From positions 1-7,046 of the forward strand of contig DAIQPZ010000142.1 of assembly GCA_036787065.1 (NCBI GenBank): a DNA stretch of 7,046 nucleotides. Reading direction: 5' to 3'. Numbering within the stretch: the first letter of the stretch is position 1; the number at the start of each line of letters is the position of its first letter. The stretch comes from JAJYIW01 sp036787065 (GTDB lineage Bacteria; Chloroflexota; Anaerolineae; Anaerolineales; Anaerolineaceae). A program made the translations under genes and the position numbers. The notes beneath the pieces are model-generated. The model did not search any database. It saw only the letters and a list, made by a program, of their open reading frames with translations, and was not told the DNA's origin. Below, one piece after another: positions 1 to 6,210 of the stretch.

Positions 1-444
1 CGTACACCCATGCAATGGGCTAACCGCGCCAACGCGGGTTTCAGCCCTGCCGGGGTGGCGCCCTGGCTTCCGGTTAATCCCAACTACTCCGGTGGAATTA
101 ATGTAGCCGATCAGGAAAAATACCCCGCTTCCCTGTTGAATTTCTACCGTGCCATGATACAATTACGTAAGCAGACACCTGCTTTGATCGGCGGGGAATA
201 TCTTCCATTGCATGAAAATGCCGAGGAGTATATAGCTTTTCTACGGCAGAGCATCCCCAACCGGCAGTCTTGTCTGGTGATTTTGAATATGTCGGATCAA
301 CACCAGACTTTAAAGTTTGATCTGGAAGCGTCTTCACTGAAGTGCCTGTTTTCAACATCGATTAATATCGGGTCTCTCAGCCAGCCATTCAGATTAGAAA
401 TAGCGCCTTTTGGGATATATATGGGTGAGCTAAGCAATTATTAA
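1..444 (+). CDS. GH13 alpha-glucosidase-type enzyme, C-terminal part (5' end outside window)
   Basis: The reading frame is open from base 1 and ends at TAA 442-444, so only the last 147 residues are present. It begins exactly at RTPMQW, a motif typical of GH13 oligo-1,6-glucosidases, alpha-glucosidases and trehalose synthase-like enzymes. The family-typical PWLPVNPNY, an INV...Q segment and LNFYRAMIQLRK follow. The remainder (about residues 65-147) fits the C-terminal beta-sandwich domain of the family, with 'VILNMSD' in the usual place. Such enzymes hydrolyse or transfer alpha-glucosyl units from malto- or isomalto-oligosaccharides, sucrose or trehalose in the cytoplasm. The catalytic Asp, Glu and Asp lie upstream of the window, so activity and substrate cannot be judged. 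The motif is followed by Ala (RTPMQWA), where Asp or Ser is more usual. The GH13 assignment is firm; the exact substrate is unknown. Confidence 0.9.
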   Translation, partial: RTPMQWANRANAGFSPAGVAPWLPVNPNYSGGINVADQEKYPASLLNFYRAMIQLRKQTPALIGGEYLPLHENAEEYIAFLRQSIPNRQSCLVILNMSDQHQTLKFDLEASSLKCLFSTSINIGSLSQPFRLEIAPFGIYMGELSNY

Positions 445-445
445 G

Positions 446-460
446 CTGTAGCCGCTACAG
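446..460. repeat. small hairpin just after the GH13 stop
   Basis: CTGTAG (446-451) and CTACAG (455-460) are perfect inverted repeats around the 3-base loop CCG, starting two bases after the stop codon. No T-run follows, so it is not a standard intrinsic terminator. It could protect the 3' end of the mRNA, help terminate with Rho, or be chance. Confidence 0.4.
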
Positions 461-487
461 TCGCAGTCGCCACAAATTCCATCGTAT

Positions 488-514
488 TTAACGGATTGGT
501 TGCCAGTTCGTTAA
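488..514. repeat. 6-bp inverted repeat upstream of the CNB gene, possible operator
   Basis: TTAACG (488-493) and CGTTAA (509-514) are perfect inverted repeats separated by 15 bases, about 45 bases before the start codon of the cyclic-nucleotide-binding gene. The spacing would suit a dimeric regulator, but arms this short can arise by chance. I found no convincing -35/-10 pair in 445-559; TTGCCA at 500-505 resembles a -35 box but lacks a matching -10 box. Confidence 0.25.
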
Positions 515-544
515 CCATAACCTGCCAGACCTTTTTCAGTGAAG

Positions 545-550
545 TGGAGG
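545..550 (+). promoter_or_regulatory. ribosome binding site that sets the CNB gene start
   Basis: TGGAGG lies 9 bases before ATG 560. It favours that ATG over the in-frame GTG at 539, which would place this site inside the coding region and add seven residues outside the family domain. Confidence 0.6.
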
Positions 551-559
551 ATTTTGATT

Positions 560-997
560 ATGACCAAAAGTATTGAAGAAGTCTTGAGCTTCATACATAG
601 AGTTCCGCTATTTCAAGGTTTAAGTAAAAAACAGATTGAATATCTGGCCAAGCGATTTATCGAACGCAAATATGGCGTGGGCGATGCGATTACTACCCAG
701 GGAAGGGGAGGGGAGGGTTTCTTCATCCTCGTGTCGGGTAAGGCTGAAGTGGTTCGTGAAAAGGCCGACGGGACGAAGGCTGTGGTAAATAACTTCGGTC
801 CAAAAGATTTCTTCGGTGAGATCGCACTTCTGGATGATGGTGTGCGTACTGCTTCGGTCATGACCACCGAACCGACTGAATGCCTGGTTCTGGTTCGCTG
901 GGATTTCCTCGCGGTGGTCAGGGGAGATCCCGAAATAGCGATAACCATTTTGCAGGAGCTTGCCAAACGCTTGCGCATGGTCCTGGATACCATGTAA
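560..997 (+). CDS. Stand-alone cyclic-nucleotide-binding (CNB) domain protein
   Basis: A 145-residue soluble protein that is almost entirely one CNB (CAP-type sensor) domain. In order: a short helical start with the 'VPLFQGLSKKQIEYLA' segment common to the family, beta-roll strands with 'GEGFFILVSGKAEV' (about 52-64), and a phosphate-binding cassette FFGEIALLDDGVRTASV (84-100). Glu87 and Arg96 of the cassette correspond to the residues that hold the ribose and cyclic phosphate, so nucleotide binding is plausible; the usual Pro before the Arg is Val95. The C-terminal helix follows. There is no helix-turn-helix, kinase, channel or other output domain, so it is not a complete Crp/Fnr regulator and would have to act through a partner. 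The start at ATG 560 is chosen from the TGGAGG site; GTG 539 is the alternative. The next gene encodes a cyclase homology domain, but a terminator lies between them. Confidence 0.85.
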   Translation: MTKSIEEVLSFIHRVPLFQGLSKKQIEYLAKRFIERKYGVGDAITTQGRGGEGFFILVSGKAEVVREKADGTKAVVNNFGPKDFFGEIALLDDGVRTASVMTTEPTECLVLVRWDFLAVVRGDPEIAITILQELAKRLRMVLDTM

Positions 998-1069
998 TTC
1001 TGGTTTCCTTTTCGTGAGCTTTTGAACGGCTAAAATCGGTTTTAAGATTACCGCCAATGGGGTGGTTAG

Positions 1070-1126
1070 ATGACAACTGGACCGCCAAGAGTGGTAGCCC
1101 AGTTGTTGTTTTTGCATTTTTTGGTC
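1070..1126 (+). terminator. Rho-independent terminator after the CNB gene
   Basis: ACAACTGG (1073-1080) pairs perfectly with CCAGTTGT (1099-1106). G-T and A-T pairs extend it outward to 1070/1109, and GCCA/TGGT can pair inside the loop. The 3' arm runs straight into the T-rich stretch TGTTTTTGCATTTTTT. It lies about 75 bases past the CNB stop, so it should separate that transcript from the following gene. Confidence 0.65.
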
Positions 1127-1139
1127 CTATTTTTATACA
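1112..1139 (+). promoter_or_regulatory. possible sigma-70-type promoter for the large cyclase/ATPase gene
   Basis: TTGCAT (1112-1117) and TATACA (1134-1139) are separated by 16 bases and could be weak -35 and -10 boxes (3 of 6 and 4 of 6 consensus matches). Transcription would start near 1146, only about 5 bases before ATG 1152. The region is AT-rich because it overlaps the terminator T-run, so a chance match is quite possible. Confidence 0.3.
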
Positions 1140-1151
1140 ATTGTTTCTCAT

Positions 1152-4100
1152 ATGAAATGCCCTAATTGTGGATTTGACAGCTCCCCGGAAATGAAATTTT
1201 GTGGCATGTGTGGGTTGCGCCTGATGCGGGTGTGTCCTCACTGCGCTTTTGGTAATCCAGGGGGTTATCATTTTTGTGGGAATTGTGGCTCACCCCTGGC
1301 TGAGGAAGATATAGCTCTTGAAGCCGCGGGTAAAGCAGCGGCCGGCATACCGGTCGCCGACAAACGGGCGCTTGCCCGGATGCCTGTGGCTGCGCCGCTG
1401 CCTGTTGTAGAAGAGGCGCTTATTGAGTCCAGTCCGACCGAGATCAAACTGGAAGGTGAACGCCGGGTCGTGACGGTGATCCTGACCGACCTGACCGGTT
1501 CAACCAATTTGCTCGAGAAGGTGGGCACCGAAACCTGGGTTGAGATGATGAATCGCATTCTTCACATCCTGGAATCGGAGATTTACCGCTTTGGTGGCGA
1601 AGTGGACCAATTTCGAGGGGATGGGCTGGTGGCTTTTTTTGGCGCATCCACCGCGCACGAGGATGATGCCGAAAGGGCCGTGCATGCCGCGCTTTCTATG
1701 CAGCGTGCCATGAAACATTATGGCAAGGACTTGATCAAAGAAGATGGGATTGACCTCCAGTTGCGTGTGGGGGTGAACACCGGTGAGGTCATCGTGGCGA
1801 ATGTGGGTGACCGCCGCCGTCACAGCGAAGATACGGCCATGGGTGTGGCTGTCGCGATTGCCGCTCGCATGGAATCGGCGGCAGAATCTGGCACGGTGTT
1901 GGTCACGGAAGATACCTACAGCCTGGCGGAAAGCCAGTTCAAATGGCTTCCCCTGGGTGAAATCATGGTCAAAGGGATCAGCCATCCCATCGCGGTGTTT
2001 CGTCCCCTGACACCTTTGGAAAATGCGGACCAGGGCCACACCATCGAAGCCATGGGTTATTCGATCCCTTTGATCGATCGCGATGTTGAATTCCAGTCGA
2101 TCAAAAGCTGTGTGGAAGATTTATTTGATGGCCGCGGACGCATCATCATGTTGACCGGTGATAAAGGCATGGGAAAGTCCTTCCTGGTAAATGAGGTCTG
2201 TCAGTATTTTGCGCGCCAGAACTCTCTCCTTGCCGAAGCCCAAAACCGAAACGTACCCTCTAGCCGGACCGTCACCTGGTTCCGCGGGCGCTGCCGTTCA
2301 TACGATCAATCCTGGCCTTATTCCATGTGGATTGATCTGCTGCTGAGTTGGATCGGCATTCGACAGGATGAACCCAAAGAAACCACGCGCGACCGTTTAT
2401 ACCAGAAGTCGAAAGAATTGTGGGGCAATCACCTGGTTGAACATTATCCTTACTTTGCCACCTTTTTATCCTTGCCGCTGGAAGAGTCATTTTCCGAACG
2501 GGTCAGGCACCTGGATGCTGAAGGGCTGCGGCAGCAGTTCTTCCTCACCATGCGCAGTTGGTTGGAGTTGATGGCGCATCGCGGCCCCATGGTGGTAATT
2601 TTCTCCGATATGCAGTGCGTGGATACCTCTTCCCTTGACCTGCTTAAATACTGTCTTCCACTGGTCGATAATGAGGCGCTGCTCTTCCTGCTCTTACTCA
2701 GGCCTGAGCGCACCTCTCCAGCCTGGGATTTCCGCCATTACGTCGAGACGGAATACCCTCACCGCGTCATTAGCCTCACGGTGACCCCACTTTCTGAAGC
2801 CCAAAGCAGCGCCTACATCGATTTACGCCTGGGACCGGCTGTTTTACCCGAAGAGACCCGTGGACTCATCATCAAAACGGCTGAAGGTAACCCCTATTAC
2901 ATCCAGGAACTGATCCATTCCTTGATCATAAATGGCTTGCTGGTTCAAGATGGGGAAAACGGCAAGTGGCACACCACCCGCGCGGTTACCTCGCTCGACC
3001 TGCCCAGCAGCCTGCAGCGGCTGCTGCTGGCTCGTATTGGCCAGCTTTCACCCGAAGAGCGCTTCACCTTGCAGATTGCGGCGGTCACCGGGCCGGTGTT
3101 CTGGTTGAACGTGCTCCAATCTCTGGCAGGTCAAGATTTTCCGGTCAGGACTTGCCTGACCGCCCTTCAGCGTGACCAGTTGATCGATGAGACCGGGCGG
3201 TTCCCCGAACTTGGCATGCAGTATACCTTCAAATCGACCCTGATCCGTGATGCTGCTTATGAAAGCCTGCTGGTCAACCAGCGTTCAACTTACCACTTAA
3301 AAGTGGCTGAATTTCTGGAGAGCTTGTTCAATCCTGAAGACCTGGCTCGATATTTTGGGATGCTGGCTTATCATTATCAAGGCGCCGGTGAGACCAAGAA
3401 AGAATTGTTTTACACCCTTCAGGCCGGCGAGCAGGCCAAACGGATTTACGCCAATGTAGAAGCCAACGACCGCTTTACCCATGCCCTCAAATTGCTCGAT
3501 CATCTGCAAACGCAGACGACCGATGCAGACCAGCTTTACGCCATCAAGGCTCAGCGGTTTGAGATATTTAATGAACGGCGAGAAGTGTTGAACCTTTTAG
3601 GTGATTTCAAAGCGTCTGAAACTGACGCAGGCGCCTTACTGCATCTGGCACACCAGTTGGAAGATGATCCGGTGTGGATGGTCGATGCGCTTTTACAGCA
3701 GCCGGGTGTAGTAAGTTGGCGCAGCCGTGAAGAGTTGAAGGCCGGAATTCCCATGGCCAAACAGGCTTTGGAGCTGGCCCAAAAATTAGGTGACCAGCGC
3801 CGCGAGGTCTTATGCCTGATGGCCATTTGCCGGCAGTTGCTTTTTGAGAATGATCCTGCCATCCGGGAAATCGGCGAGCGTGCCATCACGCTGGCCCGCC
3901 AGATTGGCGATAAGGAAATGGAAGTCAACCTGTTGATCGAGATGGGCACCTCTCTGGCCTGGAGCAACCAACCTGAGCTGGGAATGAAATTCCTCGAAGA
4001 TGCTTTATCGGCTTCGCGTGAGCTGAGCGACAAACGCCATGAGATGGCTTTATTGTACCTGATGGGGCTGGGGGTTGAACGTCAGGGAGATTATTACCGC

Positions 4101-4919
4101 TGTCTGACCGAATTTTTCCAGAAGCGCCTGCAGATCAGTCGCGAGATTGGCGATCACCCGGTTGAAGGCGATGCGCTGATGACGTGCGGCCAAATTATGG
4201 GTATATATTTGGGTGACCAGGATACAGGGCTGCTCCTTTTAGAGGAATGCCTGAGGATCCTGGAAGATACGGAAACGGTGGCGCTCATCCACATTCGGAT
4301 GGCGCAGTTACAGACCGAGAAGGGTTCTTTCGAGGATGCTCAGGCGACTCTGGAACGGGTGGCTGAATTTAATGAAAATAATTTCTTGACAATGTGGCGG
4401 GCCGGGTACCGCCTGGTAATGGCTAAACTCTTGATCGCCAGAGGCAGCCAACCCGAGCTTTACGCGGCCATCGACCGGGCCAACGAAGTGATCCATCTGT
4501 CCGAAGAGCACCCCGAACTTTCGCGGCAGTATAAGATGGCGGCCTGCTGTAAGTTGACCCTGGCTCACCTCAAACTGGCCGACTTTGTCGAGGACCAGGC
4601 TGAACGTGGATCGATCATCCACGAAACTCTCGCCTTCACGCAAACTGCCCTGGACATTCATAACCAATTTGGGTTTGTTCAAATCGTGGAAAGTTTAAGC
4701 GAGGAAATATTCTTTCTGCGCAGCCTGGCGCTCGAAGCTAATCATCAGGCAGACGAAGCCGCGGGTTACCTGGAAAAAGCCTACGAGGAGATGATGCGCA
4801 AGCATGATCTGATCCCGGCCGACAGCCTGTTACGCGATTCTTACCTGGAAAATATCTCGGTACACCGAAATATTGCTGAGGCCTATAAAAAGCACATGGG
4901 TTTGGCAGACGAGGAATAG
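1152..4919 (+). CDS. Double zinc ribbon / class III cyclase homology domain / STAND ATPase / helical-repeat protein
   Basis: A 1255-residue protein with no signal peptide or membrane segment, so probably cytoplasmic. (a) Residues 1-46 are a double zinc ribbon with four CxxC pairs: C3/C6, C17/C20, C28/C31, C42/C45. (b) A linker of about 55 residues follows. (c) Residues 102-286 are a class III adenylate/guanylate cyclase homology domain. The metal-binding Asp113 (LTDLTGST) and Asp157 (FRGDG) are kept, as are Thr228 and Arg239; Gln153 replaces the usual substrate Lys and Ala235 the usual Asn, so activity is uncertain. (d) Residues 308-735 are an AAA/STAND-type NTPase module with Walker A GDKGMGKS (336-343), a Walker B-like VVIFSD (481-486) followed by MQCVD instead of the common LHWAD, RPE (517-519) and EGNPYYIQEL (578-587). 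(e) From about 736 to the end are TPR-like helical repeats. The order cyclase, ATPase, repeats resembles soluble adenylyl cyclases and many bacterial multidomain cyclases. ATG 1152 is chosen because it keeps the first zinc pair; no Shine-Dalgarno is visible. A role as a regulated signal sensor is inference. Confidence 0.9.
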   Translation: MKCPNCGFDSSPEMKFCGMCGLRLMRVCPHCAFGNPGGYHFCGNCGSPLAEEDIALEAAGKAAAGIPVADKRALARMPVAAPLPVVEEALIESSPTEIKLEGERRVVTVILTDLTGSTNLLEKVGTETWVEMMNRILHILESEIYRFGGEVDQFRGDGLVAFFGASTAHEDDAERAVHAALSMQRAMKHYGKDLIKEDGIDLQLRVGVNTGEVIVANVGDRRRHSEDTAMGVAVAIAARMESAAESGTVLVTEDTYSLAESQFKWLPLGEIMVKGISHPIAVFRPLTPLENADQGHTIEAMGYSIPLIDRDVEFQSIKSCVEDLFDGRGRIIMLTGDKGMGKSFLVNEVCQYFARQNSLLAEAQNRNVPSSRTVTWFRGRCRSYDQSWPYSMWIDLLLSWIGIRQDEPKETTRDRLYQKSKELWGNHLVEHYPYFATFLSLPLEESFSERVRHLDAEGLRQQFFLTMRSWLELMAHRGPMVVIFSDMQCVDTSSLDLLKYCLPLVDNEALLFLLLLRPERTSPAWDFRHYVETEYPHRVISLTVTPLSEAQSSAYIDLRLGPAVLPEETRGLIIKTAEGNPYYIQELIHSLIINGLLVQDGENGKWHTTRAVTSLDLPSSLQRLLLARIGQLSPEERFTLQIAAVTGPVFWLNVLQSLAGQDFPVRTCLTALQRDQLIDETGRFPELGMQYTFKSTLIRDAAYESLLVNQRSTYHLKVAEFLESLFNPEDLARYFGMLAYHYQGAGETKKELFYTLQAGEQAKRIYANVEANDRFTHALKLLDHLQTQTTDADQLYAIKAQRFEIFNERREVLNLLGDFKASETDAGALLHLAHQLEDDPVWMVDALLQQPGVVSWRSREELKAGIPMAKQALELAQKLGDQRREVLCLMAICRQLLFENDPAIREIGERAITLARQIGDKEMEVNLLIEMGTSLAWSNQPELGMKFLEDALSASRELSDKRHEMALLYLMGLGVERQGDYYRCLTEFFQKRLQISREIGDHPVEGDALMTCGQIMGIYLGDQDTGLLLLEECLRILEDTETVALIHIRMAQLQTEKGSFEDAQATLERVAEFNENNFLTMWRAGYRLVMAKLLIARGSQPELYAAIDRANEVIHLSEEHPELSRQYKMAACCKLTLAHLKLADFVEDQAERGSIIHETLAFTQTALDIHNQFGFVQIVESLSEEIFFLRSLALEANHQADEAAGYLEKAYEEMMRKHDLIPADSLLRDSYLENISVHRNIAEAYKKHMGLADEE

Positions 4920-5000
4920 GGCATACGCTGCGGTTGCCAGGCGCTGGGAGACCGGTGGAAAATAGTGAAATGAGGGGTCGTTTTATTCTTTAAACGAGAT

Positions 5001-5006
5001 TATAAT
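5001..5006 (+). promoter_or_regulatory. perfect TATAAT -10-like box upstream of the oxidoreductase/ThuA operon
   Basis: TATAAT matches the -10 consensus exactly and sits inside the 10-base palindrome GATTATAATC (4998-5007). No good -35 box lies 16-18 bases upstream (the sequence there is about TCGTTT). If used, the transcript would begin near 5013 and carry a leader of about 170 bases that includes the large hairpin at 5037-5089. Confidence 0.35.
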
Positions 5007-5036
5007 CGTAACTGTTCAGCCATGAAAAGAAAGTTG

Positions 5037-5089
5037 CCGAATTTGAGGTGATTGCGATTGCTTAACAACCGCAATCACCTCAAATTCGG
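5037..5089. repeat. perfect 20-bp inverted repeat (large hairpin)
   Basis: The left arm 5037-5056 and right arm 5070-5089 are exact reverse complements over 20 bases. They enclose a 13-base loop in which TTG (5058-5060) and CAA (5066-5068) can pair further, leaving the tip CTTAA. The 3' flank is GTCTTTGTAAC, not a clean T-run, so intrinsic termination of the preceding large gene is possible but not typical. On the other strand the flank is more T-rich (ACTTTCTTTTC). It may be a terminator, a leader structure for the next operon, or a processing/stability element. The inverted repeat itself is certain; its role is open. Confidence 0.9.
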
Positions 5090-5105
5090 GTCTTTGTAAC
5101 GAGGG

Positions 5106-5158
5106 CCTGGGTAGTAACTTATATTCACGCGTTAAACAGGACCGTTGTGGGTCCCAGG
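5106..5158 (+). promoter_or_regulatory. leader region with two overlapping, mutually exclusive stems
   Basis: CCTGGG (5106-5111) can pair with CCCAGG (5153-5158), while GGACC (5139-5143) can pair with GGTCC (5150-5154) around a 6-base loop. The two share bases 5153-5154, so both cannot form fully at once. They end 10 bases before the Shine-Dalgarno of the oxidoreductase gene. This could be a switchable leader, but the arms are short and I recognise no known riboswitch. Confidence 0.25.
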
Positions 5159-5181
5159 TTGGCTGTGAAAGGAGAAAGAGG

Positions 5182-6180
5182 ATGGGAAATCCTGTGAAAA
5201 CTGTGATCATTGGCAGCGGTGGGATGGCACGTCATCACATCCGGCAGATGTTGAAGCAAACTGATTCAACGCAAATTTCCGCTATTTGCGAACCTTCCGA
5301 AAAAAGCTACGCGGTGGCAGCCGATATTTTTGTACAGGCCGGGCTTAAACCCCCACCTAATCAGCCCGACCTCGCCAGACTGCTCAAGGATTATCCCTTA
5401 GACGCGGCGTTTATCATTACCCCGCATGTTTACCATCACGATCAAACCGTCGCCTGTCTTGAAAAAGGATTGGATGTTTTGCTCGAAAAGCCAATGGTGA
5501 TGAATGCGGTTGAGGCGCGCAGCCTGATTGAGGTGCGCGATCGGACCCACAAATTGATGGTGGTGGCTTTCCCAGGCAGCCTTTCCCCCCAGATCCGCGG
5601 CGCCGTTAAAATCCTGCGCAGTGGTGAAGCCGGCAAGCTGCTCACCATTTCGGCGACCGCCTGGCAGGATTGGGGGCCTAACACGGTGGACACATGGCGT
5701 CAGCAGCCCGAGATATCCGGTGGAGGGTTCCTATTTGATACCGGCGCACACATGCTTAACACCGTGGTCGATCTGGCCGGGGAAGAATTTGTTGAGGTGG
5801 CCGCCTGGTTGGATAATTTCGGCCGCCCGGTGGAAACCCTGGCTGTGGTCATCGGCAGGTTGAAATCGGGAGCGCTGGTCACACTGCATGGCTGCGGTGA
5901 GGCGATCCCATCTTGCAATTCCGATATTAAAATCTTTTGTTCCAAAGCGATTATCCAGACTGGAATCTGGGGCGAAACGCTCAAGATCCAGCGCACCGGG
6001 GCGCGTATCTCGCGCAAAGTAGCGGTTCCACCCTCACTGGGTGTTTGGGAGCAGTTTTTAGCCGTGCGCAGCGGCGTGATCCCCAATCCCTGCCCACCCG
6101 AAGTGGGTCTGCGTATGGCAAAGTTGTACGATGCGATTAAGAAATCCGCCGGGCTGCATGGTCAACCGGTGGAGTGCTGA
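5182..6180 (+). CDS. Gfo/Idh/MocA-family NAD(P)-dependent oxidoreductase
   Basis: A 332-residue cytoplasmic protein of the family's usual length. The N-terminal Rossmann fold starts TVIIGSGGMARHH (7-19), a GxG-type dinucleotide-binding loop. PHVYHHD (81-87) and LLEKPMVMN (100-108) follow; Glu-Lys-Pro 102-104 is the family signature, and its Lys contacts cofactor and substrate. GGGFLFDTGAHMLNTVVDL (180-198) places Asp186 and His190 at the usual catalytic positions. The C-terminal alpha/beta domain completes the fold. These enzymes oxidise or reduce hydroxyl groups of sugars, inositols or sugar derivatives; the sequence does not tell which. The start is supported by AAAGGAG (5168-5174), 7 bases before ATG. 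The ThuA-family gene begins 30 bases after the stop, so the two probably form one operon. ThuB, the partner of ThuA in rhizobia, is also of this family, so 3-keto-sugar or disaccharide oxidation is a reasonable but unproven guess. Confidence 0.88.
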   Translation: MGNPVKTVIIGSGGMARHHIRQMLKQTDSTQISAICEPSEKSYAVAADIFVQAGLKPPPNQPDLARLLKDYPLDAAFIITPHVYHHDQTVACLEKGLDVLLEKPMVMNAVEARSLIEVRDRTHKLMVVAFPGSLSPQIRGAVKILRSGEAGKLLTISATAWQDWGPNTVDTWRQQPEISGGGFLFDTGAHMLNTVVDLAGEEFVEVAAWLDNFGRPVETLAVVIGRLKSGALVTLHGCGEAIPSCNSDIKIFCSKAIIQTGIWGETLKIQRTGARISRKVAVPPSLGVWEQFLAVRSGVIPNPCPPEVGLRMAKLYDAIKKSAGLHGQPVEC

Positions 6181-6210
6181 TTTTACTTTTCTACATAAGG
6201 AGATAAAAAC

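Noticed and set aside
539..559. GTG 539 as the start of the CNB gene, adding MKWRILI
   Set aside because: The TGGAGG site lies inside this extension and is well placed for ATG 560, and the extra residues do not belong to the family domain.
620..1117. Minus-strand reading frame covering the CNB gene and terminator
   Set aside because: It overlaps the well-supported CNB domain gene and crosses the terminator hairpin; no domain or ribosome site supports it.
1500..2039. Long minus-strand reading frame opposite the cyclase domain
   Set aside because: It lies wholly inside the clearly coding + strand gene, and its translation shows no recognisable domain; it is a shadow frame.
3551..4033. Minus-strand reading frame of 160 codons opposite the helical repeats
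   Set aside because: The translation is Ser/Arg-rich low-quality sequence typical of an antisense shadow of a real gene.
5022..5051. Nine-codon reading frame (MKRKLPNLR) that runs into the left arm of the 20-bp repeat, like an attenuator leader peptide
   Set aside because: It has no ribosome binding site, no run of a regulatory amino acid, and is short enough to arise by chance.
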